Shown: in pieces, positions 10,843-23,500 of the stretch | Layout: each line of letters starts with the position of its first letter | Position numbering within the stretch: the stretch's first letter is position 1 | Assembly: GCA_964036295.1 (NCBI GenBank) | Contig: OZ038462.1 | Span: forward strand, 4,161,501 to 4,225,500 | Length of the DNA stretch: 64,000 nt | Origin: Plumapathes pennacea | Taxonomy: Eukaryota; Cnidaria; Anthozoa; Antipatharia; Myriopathidae | Reading direction: 5' to 3' | Notes under the pieces: generated by a model | Database searches by the model: none | What the model was told of the DNA's origin: nothing | The model's input: only the letters and a program-made list of their open reading frames with translations | Translations under genes and position numbers: made by a program

Positions 10843-13800
10843 AGTTGCGTGTACCTTGTGTTTCATGGGCGGGGAATCCCAACAGGCAGAACTTGTACGC
10901 TGGTAGAACCGCTTCCGCCTGTGCTTGAATATATCTTCTAAGTTTGGAGGAGAAATACTGCCGAATATCGCGTCTACATCTGCAGAAGATATCTGCTGGT
11001 TCAGCAAAGACGCCCACAGTGCATTTTTCTGCGCCCAAGCCGGAATTGCCTTTCTCGGGGCGTCCTCGTCATCGGTCGAATCGTCGGAACATAGGTCGGT
11101 GATGTCGTAATTTTCTTTAGACGCGGCTTTTCTCACCTTCGGAGGTGGTGGAGGCGTCATTTCGTAAGATTCGACCATAGCAACGGCCTTTCGGGATTCC
11201 TCGGCTGCTTTTCGTTGCTTCTCGGCGATTTCCTGTCGTTTGATTTCCTCTTGCCGCTTTCGTTCCGCTTCACGTGCTTCCTTGAGCCTTTTCTCGTTTT
11301 CTTGTCGTTCTTTCTCAAGCCGTTGCTGCTCTTCCTTCTCTTGGATGAGCTTGGTGATTCGGGCGCGTTCTTTCTTTAGCTTCTCCTCTGCTTCTTTCGC
11401 CTTTCGCTCCATTTTTTCTTCCCGCTCGCGTTCCTCCCTCTCGCGTGCCCTTTTCTCCTTCTCCTCGGCGTACTTCTTCGCTTTCTCTTCCCGTTCCCGT
11501 TCCTCCTTTTCACGTACTTTCTTCTCCTTCTCCTCGATCTCCTTCAATTTTCGAAGCTTCTCCAATTCACGTTCTCGGTCTAACTCCTTCTCTCTTAACT
11601 CCTGTTGTCGCTTCGCCTCGGTAATTTTCCTCTGTCGCTCTTGCTCTTCGAAGTCAAGCTTCATTTGCACGAGTTCTCGTTGTCTCCTCGCTTCTTCTTC
11701 CTGCTCAAGTAGTCTCTGTTTTCTGTTCTCTTCCTCCTGCTTTCTTCTCGCATCAAGCTCCGCCTTCTTCTGTTGTCTCAGCTTCTTTTTTGCTTCCTCT
11801 TCTTTCTCTCGTCGTTTCTTCGCCTTCTCGTCTGCGCATTTTTTCTGCTGGAACTTCTCTTGCATCTTCCGTTTTCTCTCTGCCTCCAGTTTGGCTTTTT
11901 CAGCCCGCAAATCGGCCACTCTTTTTTCCCTCTCTTCCCTTTTCCTGGAACGAAACGAATGATTTACAAATCAAGGAAAATAAAATACTTTTCAAAATCA
12001 TCTAAACTTAGGAACTGTAGTGTAATCCTAATTCAAAGATAAAGATTTCGTCGATACGGATCATTTTAGTCACTATGGGTTTCAAGAAGTATTTAGCACA
12101 CTCTTGTACAAGTATACTTGATAGCAACCGCTGAGCACGAGTTTCGAAGTGTCACTCTTCGCGCCGTGTTTTATCAGAAGAACCACATGTACCGCGTTCC
12201 AATAAAACACAAAGCACCGGCATGCAAAGAATTATGGACTATTTAATCACGAATTTGGACGGTGATTGGCCGAGCGAAACGATATCGAATCACATGGTCA
12301 AAACATCTTTTAATACCTCTTTTTTTCCTCTGCTTCCTTTTGCTTCTGCATGTCCAGTTGTTCTTTTCTCTCCTTCTCCTTTTCTTGTTTCTTCTTCAAA
12401 GCCATCGCACGCTTTTCCTTTTCTTCCTGGAATTTACAGACGGAAGAGATTGATTAACTTTGACACAATTCTCTTTTTTTTTTTTACTTTCTCAAGATAT
12501 GTTGTACAGTGAGGAGAATCTGGCGCTTGGATATCGTACAGGAAAGAGGACGTCGTGGAAGATGATAGAGTTTACAACATTTGCTGCGAGAAACTGTGCG
12601 TACCTCAGGGTTGACTTTCTTGGGCGTGTCTCGCCTGATGAAAGAGTGAATGGTGGCCAGGTTGTTGGGTTTATCCTCCTAAAAATGAACAAAGCACAGA
12701 CAACTTTATTGCGATCCCCAAATTCCACGAAACTTCCTCAGAATAAAATACATCAAATTATTACACGACTTCACATTTTCGAGTGCAAATACGGGCCAAT
12801 ACGAGTGCAAAGATGGGAGCGTATTGCACTCGTCAGGAACCAGATCAACTGGTTTATTAGCTTACGTGATCAGTTTTCGCAAGCAAAGTTTACGATCGCG
12901 TCATTTTTTTGTTCCATTTTGCGCGCGGCGAGAATGTTTGCCCTGCTTCGTTTGTCGTGTAATAAATTTATTACACGAAAAATCGTGCAATACGGCTGTA
13001 TTTTTATTTTTATTTTTCGTCAGTTTTATTTTTTCTCGCCTGAAGCAGGCTCGAAAAAATAAAACCGACTCGTAAAAATACTCCGCCGTATTGCACTCCT
13101 TCTCGTGTAATAACCTCTTTGTATGCTGAGTTGGAGGTCCCTCGCAGTATATTTCAGTTGTGTATCAAGGGGGCGAGCTGTCGACATATTTAACAGCCCT
13201 CCCTCCCCCCCCCCCCAAAAAAATATAAATAAATAAATAAAAAAACAAAAACAAAAAATGCACCATTGTCCAAATGTTGGACAATCCCGAACACCTCCCC
13301 CCCCAATCGTCAAGTGGACATTAAGTGGGGAGGGGCTTAAAACGTACAATCGTACATGCATTACAGTTCAGTCTGTACCTTGTTTGGTCCAGTGGCAGCA
13401 GTCTGGTTCTCAGGCAAATTAAACTCTTTGGCCTCATCACTCTCAAGTCCAGAGGCAGCAATCTGGTTCTCAGGCATGTTAAACTCTTTAGCCTTATCAC
13501 TCTCAACTTCCTCTGCAGAGTTTGGTTCAGAACCACTAGATGACATCTTTCTTTCCAAACCAGGTGACACATGGGCACCCACACTGTAATTAGATAAAAG
13601 AAAACAATAAAAATGAACCAACAGGCAGTACTTGCGAGAACCAGTTTTAGATTGTACCAATGTACAAGTACAGAGGCTTATAAAGTTCTACAGTACATAC
13701 TCTTCTACAAGGAAAAAGGAAACAGAATACAATCCATGTAGTTTGTAACAATCAAATCTTGCAATCACATTTAAAATTGGAAGAATTTGAATGTAAATGT

Positions 13801-16800
13801 ATAACCACCATACCCTTTGCTCTCAACTGCTTCCCCAAGCTCTTCTTCTGCGACATGGAAGATATCCTCATCTTCATTGTTATCCCCCTCCTGCGACGCA
13901 GCATACCCCTGTCCATCAACGTCATCTGAATCCTTTGCATCAGAGTCTGAGCCACTTCCCCCAACTGGTCTCCGTTCATCAGCAGACGAGAAGTGTGACA
14001 CAGGAAGTCCTAGTTTAGGATTAGAATTTCCTGCTTGACTTTTCTCTTCGCCATCCGATCCATCCTGCAAGGCACTAAACAGGTTCTGCTTCACCTCACT
14101 CCAGGCTGGCGCTTGGTCAGAATCGCTCGACTCTTCCGGGCTACTACTGCTATGTTTCTCAGATGCATGTCTTTTACTTGCTGGTGGAAGGAGAGGTGAC
14201 CGAGTTAGTGTCAGAGTAACAGAGCTTTTCACCAAACTGTGTGTTTTCTTGACAGACTTGCTTGGTATTTTGCTGGACCTCATGCTCCTTGTATTATGCT
14301 TATTACTCTCTGGTTGAGGTTCCTTTGTTAACTGAACAGTCAAAGGGACAGTGGTTTTGTCAGTGTCAAACTTGGAATCCTCTGTGTCATCTTCACTGTT
14401 CCCTTGTTTCACTTCTTTGGGGCATGCAAGTTCTTCGGTTGTCGAGGACACATAATCATTCATTTCTTCAACTGGCATTGTTTTGGAGACTCTTTCCAAC
14501 TTTTCAGTTGAGCTGACATTCAAATCACTTTCATCGTCCACTTGTTTCTTCCTTTTCTTTGCATCCTTGGTTGATGACACAGCTATCTCGCTTCTTTCGA
14601 CGATATCTCTCTCATTCTTTTGCAGTGTTGGTTCTGACTCCTTTATAGGTTCAGTTGAACTTGTGACCTTCACGTCTTCACCACACACGGTTCCGGTTTG
14701 GTCTGCCTGATTTGACATCACAGCTGATGGCCTGCAGGCTTTCTTGGAAGAAGGGACAGATTGCCTGGACATTTCTGGTGTTTCAGGAACAAAATTAAGT
14801 CCTTCATTGTTGTTCATCTTCATACCGTCAGGTGAGCACTTTTTGGAGGATTCCTGAACCTCCAAATTGCCAGAGTCAGAAATCTCTTCTTTGGTGATCT
14901 GTTCTTTGGACTTATTTTTGTCTACAGAAATACAGATCAGGGACTTTTGACTGGTTTGGTCTGCCTGGTTAGGTGCCACTGGTTCCAGCTCAATGGTCAA
15001 TGATGGCCTGCAAGCTTTCTTGGAAGAAGGGACAGACTGGCTAAGCACTTCTGGAGTTTCGGGAACAGATACATTCCTCTCAGTGCTCTTCCTCTTTCGC
15101 TTAGCTGATGTTTTGTATTTTTTGGAAGATTCCTGGACCTCCAAACTTGTGTCTTGAAATTCTGGCTCATCAGTAGTCCCAGAATCAGAAACCACTTCTG
15201 TAGTATCAATCTGTTCTTTGGGCATTATATGTTTGGTTTCAGAAGAGACTAGATCATCTGTTACTGTAGTAACTGCAGGTGACTTGGGGACATTTGACAA
15301 GTTTTTCTTCTGCTTACTTCTTGTTACTCTCTTCGGCTGACTGGCTTCTGCTGTGCAAGTGTTTTGTAGAGCAACATTTGCTTCTACAAGAACCGCCTTT
15401 CTTGAACTTCTGGTAGTTCTCATCTGTGGCTCATCAGTTGACTTGCAGATCAGAGTTTGTCTATCAGCATCACTGTTAGTTACCTCTGTTGCTGCCTTTG
15501 ACAAAGCTTTCCTTTTGCTTCTTGTTATTCTTTGGCTGCCCCCTCCTTCTGTGCAAGCAACTTTCTCTTCCAATGTCTGATTTTTTGAGCTCCTGGTGCT
15601 TCTCTTTGGCTGCTGCTGCTGCTGGGATGTATGGCTCCTTGTCCTTTTTTTCCCAGCTTTCAATCTTGTCTCCTTGCCTGTCTCATCAACAGCACTGCTT
15701 GCATCTAGGACCTTATTTTCAAAGATGGCTTGAAGTGGCAATGGACACACAGGTTCATCAATCTCTGTGTTTCTGCATTCCTGTTCATTGACCTCTTCAG
15801 TTGATGATGGGTCGGTATTCTCATCCTGTTGAGTGATATTCACTCTGGCTGTCTGTCCTCTCTTCTTCACATATGGGGTCTTGGGCAATAGGTCTGTACT
15901 TTCTCTCCTGAATGACAAATGGTGAAAAGAAATATTTCAGTATTTACTTTAATTTATCCCATTCATGTATGAATGAGTATCACCTTTTAAGATGTAAACT
16001 TACTCCTACAGCGTCATCAGAGGGGGGGGGGTTGGAAGGGGAGTCATAATGAGGACTTGACACTCCTGATGGCCACTGTTAAAGCACTGTATATGGGGAT
16101 TGAGATGATTTGATAATTGACCCTTTAATATCCACAGGGTAGGGAACCTGACCAAACATTTTACAAATTAAGTAAATCCTTGGGCTTCCCTGGTTCAAAT
16201 TTACAGTATACTAAGATTGCCTATTCAATTAGTACAAGTATTTCTACCCAGCAGACCAGTTTCTCACAGTCATAAAGGATTTAGCTGCATTTCAAGCCAG
16301 TATTAAAGTATAGTACATGCATGCAATTGTACGTATACATCCTAAATAATATATTGACTATGCGTTCCAAGTTTTGCAGCACTCTTGACCAATTGGGAAC
16401 AACATGCAGCCAATCTCGATCCGTTGGAAGTTGTTTTCTTTCGATCTTTGTAAAGATATGGTTTTGGTTTGATGGTAGTTTGCAATGACTTTCGACATTG
16501 AAGTAGAAATTGCCAATCAAAGCACACACACACACACATACTATCAACTAGCTATTAAAAGCGACAGTAATTTACGGTTGCTTTTACTTTATGATCGAGA
16601 GATCAATCAGCATGATCGTACACTACTGCATAAAAACCGCCATCGTCACCATGCGATCACTTACCTTCCGAAGCGAACTTTCGCTTCTTGAAGGACGTCT
16701 TCTAGAAACTTAAAATGACTGTCTATTTCTGCTACAAATATCTTGATTGCCTCTGAAGTCTGTTCATAAAAAGAGAAGCCAAGTGGCACACGCTCGGACG

Positions 16801-16822
16801 TCCTCTCGGGCGCTCTCGCCAT
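10816..16822 (-). CDS. INCENP: Inner centromere protein INCENP, six coding exons
   Basis: Scaffold of the chromosomal passenger complex that activates Aurora B at centromeres and the spindle midzone. Coding exons, all in phase with GT-AG borders: 16822-16665, 15907-13814, 13583-13379, 12678-12604, 12426-12317, 11944-10816; 1256 codons (human about 918). Residues 59-68 contain LLPKTP, and DENTDP follows, as in the vertebrate N-terminal region that binds survivin and borealin. The middle has four R-x-TRS basic repeats, a Q5 run and internal duplications. HSFIRRDTPKK (exon 4) is strongly conserved. About 300 residues of alternating E/K/R match the single-alpha-helix domain. The C-terminal IN-box has SDDSTDDED, PRKAIPAWAQ, PPNLEDIFKH and the RTSS motif (Ser 1232-1233) that Aurora B phosphorylates. 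The start at 16822 is the first ATG before the conserved part. The last eight residues and stop lie in a MITE end, so the true tail may differ. It is divergent to DAGL. Confidence 0.93.
12758..13113 (-). mobile_element. Hairpin-bearing MITE, copy 2 of 4, in an INCENP intron
   Basis: Same family as 8929-9280, inverted, with ends TTATTACACG and CGTGTAATAA and the complete hairpin. It sits in the intron between INCENP exons 3 and 4, so it is transcribed with the pre-mRNA in the antisense orientation relative to copy 1. Confidence 0.85.
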
Positions 16823-17542
16823 TGCGACAGTCTCAGTGGTTGGGTGCGTGCTGTAAATGCTGCTTGCACACAAATATCACACAGTTTTACCAATCTTGTA
16901 GAAGAGGAAGCACAAAAACAATACGAAGATTCATTTCTCTCCGCCTTTTTTTCGGGCTCTATAAAGCAGCATGATCGCAGTGGCCGTCAAACCGAAACAG
17001 TTTTTTGAATTTGTGCCGAATTTTTGTCTGCACCAATCAGAGCCCTTAAAGCTGTCGGACTTGCGTCGTCTGGCGATCGGTCAAACTCCGGAGCACTTAA
17101 TATATTATTATCATAATCCTATGATTACGGGATTACAGGATTGAAGTACCTTTCTGAAACTTGATAAAGATGTTCTCGTGGAACAAGGTAATTTTTTGGA
17201 AAAACAGTACTCGTGTGCAGGCTTCTTAACTTAACATGCTCGTTTGTCGTCGGTTGACAGTCGGAATAATAGATTCAACGCCGTTGGAAAGAGCATGCGC
17301 AGAGCGTTGTTGACAAAATCACTCTTATTGAATATTCATTTAATTTGATTCGCCGACTTGTTTTTCCCTTTATTTCTTTATCAGAGTCGTCGGATCTACG
17401 TTTGAGCATTTTTAATGGGCCGTCACTACCAGCCTTAATGCTCCGGGAGGGAATATTATATTCTTGAAAGGAAACGCTTGTAAGAATATCTTGGCAGGCA
17501 CGCCACCTGCGGACTTCGAGAAAAAGAAAAGCGCGTTGAAAG
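16823..17542. promoter_or_regulatory. Divergent INCENP/DAGL promoter interval
   Basis: The two start codons are 720 bp apart and face away from each other, so this interval must hold the 5' untranslated regions and promoters of both unless there are more distal 5' exons. I saw no clear TATA box in a convincing position and no MITE within it, unlike almost every other non-coding kilobase of the window. A shared promoter is inference. Confidence 0.5.
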
Positions 17543-20500
17543 ATGCCAGGAATCGTAGTCTTTCGGAGACGCTGGATGGTAGCAAGTGATGACTTTGTTA
17601 TCCCGTTTGGACTAGCCTTCACGTTAAGGGTTGTCTGGTAAGTGATTACTACGACGGGAAATTTTTACCACTTCTGTAAAGTTTCTACGAGGCGAAGTGC
17701 GAAAACTCTGTTCAAAAACATGCTCGCTGCACGAAGTCGAACGGTTCGTTCAAGCGCTCAACATCAATAAATAAACCAAGCTTAGCTTTGTTTACTAGTC
17801 GCTTAAATCGGTCTTACTCTGCAGCTGAAAATTGTCAGACCAAGCGTAAAATCTCTTTGTTTATAACTTGAGATTTCATGGTTCAGTTGCATTGCTAGCC
17901 GACTCGGAAGCGGTCTTTCCGAGCTGTCAACGACAGGAACGTACACGGGTTGTAATACTACTGTTACGTTGAGCTTAAAACCCTTGTGGAACGGACTCGC
18001 AAGTCGATGTAAATCTGTAAACAGGTGGACATCAAAACGTTGAGAAAGTTGCGTGGACCGGCTTGCAAATTTAGCTTGACCAAAGTCAAAGAAAGCTGGC
18101 GACGCGAGTCGATCCATAAGTTAATTGGTGGCCGTGCAGTTGCTATTCCGTTGCCCAAGTTTGTATTTATTTGCGTTCTGCTCGGTTATTTTGCTGTTTC
18201 AAATATTTTTGGAAAGCACTTATTCACAGCGACGCACAGCAGTACTTTTTTTTGTCGTGATGTTTGTTGACGATCATGTGCGGAAGCACCGGCTCACGCC
18301 TCATTTGTGTAATAATTTTAATGTCTGAAAGTGAAGTGCTGAGGATCTGGGGTTTTATTGAGTATGTGAAAGTTTTTACTTCACAGATCGACACTGAAAA
18401 AGAAAATCGGAACTTTCTTAAATTTCTTCAATTTGTTACGAGAATATTCTTGAGAAATATTCATGTGTAGCGGCGTTCTTGTGGCTTGTCAATTTCTTAT
18501 CACATTTTACTAATACATTAGTTGCGCACCTGGCTGGTGTTTTGCAAGACATTTATTAATACTACATTCAAAGATGAATCCACACAAGTCATAATTCAAA
18601 ATTTTCAATTACTGCTGAGGCTATAGTGTGTAATACAGGTATCATGACAGTTCTTCTATTTATACTGTATTTTATACGAGTATTATTAACTGTTATTCAA
18701 GTTTGTATGGCATCCTGAAATAGATACTAAATCCTTGCCAGTGACAATATGTTTTCTACACCTTAATTGAATATTGAACTCAATGGCACCCAAATTGTAG
18801 ACAGCAGACCCAGCTTTAATGTTAAATCCAATATCGACTTTGATGGTATTGAATATTAGAGCCGTTTTCAGATGACTGCCGAAAACCAAAACCAAAGTAA
18901 TCACACAGGCCAATCACAGAGACTGAGAGAAAACAGTTTAGCCAATCAGAAACCAAAAGTAATTCACGTTTGGTCTTGTGTTTGGTTTTACTTTCCAATC
19001 AGTAATGCGAGTACACGCCATCGCTTGTGTGAGAAGTGTTTGGTTTTGGTTTTGGTTTTGTTCCTGATTGGTTGAGAAGGCTGCCAAACTTGTGTGGACC
19101 AATCCGAAAGCGTAGCAAACGCAAAATCAAAGCAATCACACAATTACTTTCGACAGTCATCCGAAAACTGCTCACATGCAAATATGTTTAGAGATTGCAC
19201 TGGATGCTTTTGTAGGACATGTCTAGTTATAACAAGTACAATCCTGTAGTGTGTTACAGTATTTTTGTTATAATTTTAATTTATTTTATAATTTGTCACT
19301 TCCATTGATGATCGACTCATAAAAATGTACTGTATGAGGAAACTGTTGACCTGCAGCCCACTTGATGACAACAATGCTTTTATTTTACTGACTTGTCTAA
19401 CAGCCTCAACAAAACCAGACGCCAAATTGAGTTTAGACTCAACTTTGCATTTGATTTGTACATCAGCCATGCAGTGTATACTATTAGAGACAGGAGAAGA
19501 CATCAGCAACATCGATGAAACAATAAAACTCATTGCAGAAGACAAAAGCTGCATGTGAATATGTGAAATTGACATGATCTCGGGGTCGTTGTGCTCTAAC
19601 ATGTGACTCCAAATGTTTCTTTTTTAGGCTGTTGTAGGACGTGGACAACATTTTGAGAAATTATGACAGTCATTCTTCTTAGTAAAAGATGATGAAAGCA
19701 ATAATATTATTAGAACTTTGGCAAAAATGGAACAAATTTGAGCAACTTATTTTAAGAATAGGCAAAGTTTCAAGGATATACAGAATATGGAGACACTTTT
19801 TTCCTTGTTCCTCGCATTGTCATCGCTGTTCTAGTTTGCTCAAGCTCCCTTATATCAAGATGGATTCACTCATAGGTTAGCCTGCGTCGCGACCGAACTT
19901 AAAACACTGGTATAGTCTGTCGGACTATGTGTTTAGTTTGGATCCATGTGACGCAGGCTACTTATTCGTCAGCCTTGGCTTGACTTGTTTTTGGATGCAG
20001 CCAAATGGTAAAAATTTAAGATCAACTTGGGTGGAAATTTTAGAGCTTGCTCTAATTCAAGCCAAGACATTGGTGGCCAAACGATACCCACATAAAAAAT
20101 TTGGGTTGAGTTGGCTCGGCTTGGGAGTCTGTTTGGCCATGTACTGCTGGGCTTAAAGACCTGATACCAGTGTTTAATTTGGATGCAGCACAGACTTAAT
20201 ATAAAAATTAGTTCATTCCCAATATATAGTTAGTATTTTGTATTATTCGGACTTTATTTTGTAATGTTACTCTTTGACTTTACATGTACTGAATGAAACC
20301 CAATTTAATTATTATCTCCTCTATGCTCATGGAATTTTTTCTTATAGAATGAAATAATTCAGTCCTCTGATAGCTCAAGACTTTACCAAGTTTTTCTTTC
20401 AGTTTTGAATCAATTTGACCTCATGCTCTTCCCAAGGAACTTAGGATGATTAATTATTGAGGGGATTCAGTAGTGCCAACATGAATATTGTAATCATTCT

Positions 20501-23500
20501 AAGTGTTATGATGAAGAATAATCTTTCTGGTTCAAGATGCAGTGGCTATTCTTTTTCCCAAGCACATCAAACATTCCAAATAGCATTTAAAATAATGTTT
20601 TGTGGCTGTTTGTTATCAAAGTATCAACAAGGTTTCTTTTTTCTTTTCCATGACATTAATATGGAATTAGAATTATTTTGACACAGTTGATTGTCAACAG
20701 AGAAAAATATTCTGTGAAAAGAATTTGTTAGCATCCATGGTCTCATGGAAGAGTTTAACATATTTGTAAATTCTCAGCTTTCACATTTTATTCATAGTTT
20801 CTTCAGCAAAATTCAGTCATTTGACTTTAATTTCATTGTTCTTGATGGCAATAATTGAGCAGCTGGAAATCCTGAGGTTTAATAAGCTTAATTTATTAAT
20901 GACCTGCTGAGACATAATTATTGTCAGGGTTGTGTGAATATTTTTGGAGATGACAGGTTGTTATTGTTATCAGATTTATCATGCTTGATATGCATGTGTT
21001 ATCTTCACCATTTCCGTACATGTTAAAACAATCCATGTTAAACAGTAGATTATGATAAGGCAATAAAAAGTGACAAAGAGGTAATTTTAAAAGTGTTAAG
21101 AATAGGTAAGTTTTGAGTATCTTCCAATCTAAATGTACTGTACACAGTTTTTTAGCCAGCCAAATAAACAAGAGGGCGGTTAATGTGCATATCATTAATA
21201 TTCATAAAATCAGTGTACAGTGGGGTTCAAGAGAAATTTGCAAGTCTAGCCCAAGAGAATTCCATAACTCACTCGCCCAGATACTACTTGTACAGCTTAT
21301 TCTGAGCAAGTTTTCAGGAAATCTACTAGTCTGACGCGAAAGTTTGACCACGCCCGGAATGCTATCACAGTGTCTATACACAGCCATAGACAGGACACAA
21401 AAACAGCTGTTTCTGATAATTGTCTAGATAATAAATATAAATCAATCCATATACTCATTTAGAGGTTGCTGGGTCGTTTTAAAACAGACACAGCGCATAC
21501 AGTATATAGAGGATATTACACGGCGGCGCGAAGATATGAATTTTATTTTCGAAGCGCCTCGTGAGTCCACAACATTTTGACCATGTGATGACGTAAATCG
21601 TGGTAAATAAGAGTCCACACCACGGCAAACCAGTGGAAATTTATTAATTTTACCACGAGAAAATAAAATAAAATCCATATCTTCAAGCCGCCGTGTAATT
21701 TTCTTTTTATTATATTATATATTAGTATAGTAATTTTCTTTTTATTATATTAGACACGAGTGTTTTACGAGAAATTGCACAAACAACCGTGCAAAAGCGG
21801 GAAATGATGCCAATGATATCCTCACTAGTGAGGATATGGAAAATACGCCACTCGGGTCCCGGATGTAGTTTCGTATGGATTTTACGCACGGTATATTTTC
21901 CAGTAAAACACTCGTGTCTATATAATAAAAGGGTGTAGAGGGGTGGCCGCCAGGTTTGACAAATAGCTTTAATTAACAATTTAATAAATTTCCACTGGTT
22001 TGCCGTGGTGTGGACTCTTATTTACCACGATTTACGTCATCACATGGTCAAAATGTTGTGGACTCACGAGGCGCTTCGCCGAGTGAGTCCACAACAAATT
22101 TTGACCATGTGATGACGTAAATCGTGGTAAATAAGAGTCCACACCACGGCAAACCAGTGGAAATTTGTTTTTTACCAAAATATTTAGAAATATACAAGAA
22201 AGTTTTGTTGTATTTCGTTGCAAAGCGTGACACGCTGGCGTCAGCTAGCGTCATATCGTTGTCTGGACTTTTATTTACCACGGTTAATCGACCAATCAGA
22301 GTGCGAGAAACTAGTGTGTTGTGGTAAAAATTATTATTCGCCGAAGTGGAGGTGAATAGCGGTGGATATTTACCGAGCCCTTTTGGCGAGGTAAATATCC
22401 ACCGCTATTCACCGATACTGAGGAGAATAATTGTTTTAGTATATACCACACAAGTTTAATAGCCAACTCCCAAATAGCTATTTTATTTCCGACGAAAGTG
22501 GGCAAAAATTGGGTTCGCGCGCCATTTTGTTTCACCGGAAACCGCCGGGAGGTGAATTGTACTTGATATTCCGAGATTGAGGAGCCAATCAGAGCGCGCG
22601 AAAAGCACTATTTACTTGTGTGGTATATACTAAATAGGTATATTTTCCAGTAAAACACTCGTGTCTATATAATAAAAAGGTATATCAGCACTCTTGTACT
22701 GTATTACCCATTTTATTTTATTTTTAGCATTAAACAAAGTTTAGATGAGGAGAATCGGCGCGAAAATTAGTGATTTGGATTGTGTCCAATATACTAAAGA
22801 AATGACGCTATTAGGCAGTAAGATTAAAGAAAAGTCAAACTCTATTTCGAAAGATGCATGCAAAAGGGAAAATGTCCGGATTCTCCTATATTGTTATTAT
22901 ACATTATTATCAATGAATGTTTCAATTACTTCGCGAACATTTGGATACAATTGTGAATTCAAAGTGACCAAAGTGAATATAATATTTTTGAAAATGGCGA
23001 AAATATGCACCTCCCAAAATCGCGAAATTAACGTGTCGCCGAAAATTTCATGTAATAAAAGAAGATATTCAGGAATATCTCCTTGCCCAAATTGTCAGAG
23101 GTCCCATAAGTTTGAAGACGCAATCTGATAGGACTCTCACTGCTTGCAGGATGATCACGCTGTCGATATCTGTTGGCATATATCATGGCTTTATGCACGA
23201 GCACCTGTATGGAACAAAGGAACACCATATCTGTGAACAAACGTTGGATTACTTCATCGGCGGCTACCTGGCCTTGCTGTTCGCCACAAACATAATGGAA
23301 CTCTCAATCGCTTGGATGAGCAGCAAGGGCTCAATAATGGACACGGAGCCCAGAAATCTCGTTCCACAACTTCTCTACGTACGTCTGATGTTGACGATAA
23401 TCGAACTCGTTTGGCTCTCGGTCGGTATTAAGTGGATTTTTCTTGATATGACGAACTGTGGAGTAACCTCCGAAGTCTACATTGCTAGGGCCATAGTTGT

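Larger units (their letters stand above)
17638..23149 (+). other. DAGL intron 1, 5.5 kb, rich in inverted repeats
   Basis: No gene inside. It holds MITEs at 18859-19173 and 19878-19960 and a cluster of palindromic elements between 21515 and 22680. The stretch 19200-21400 is AT-rich and otherwise featureless. Confidence 0.7.

Noticed and set aside
11240..11962. Serine/phenylalanine-rich plus-strand open frame of 240 codons
   Set aside because: It is the antisense shadow of the E/K/R-rich helix of INCENP; codon bias of the sense strand explains its length.
12460..13062. 200-codon plus-strand frame resembling frames near 8967, 50400 and 63747
   Set aside because: The resemblance comes from the repeated hairpin MITE, not from a conserved protein; part of it is antisense to INCENP exon 4.
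17275..17622. Minus-strand open frame of 115 codons
   Set aside because: It overlaps DAGL exon 1 antisense and has no recognisable similarity.
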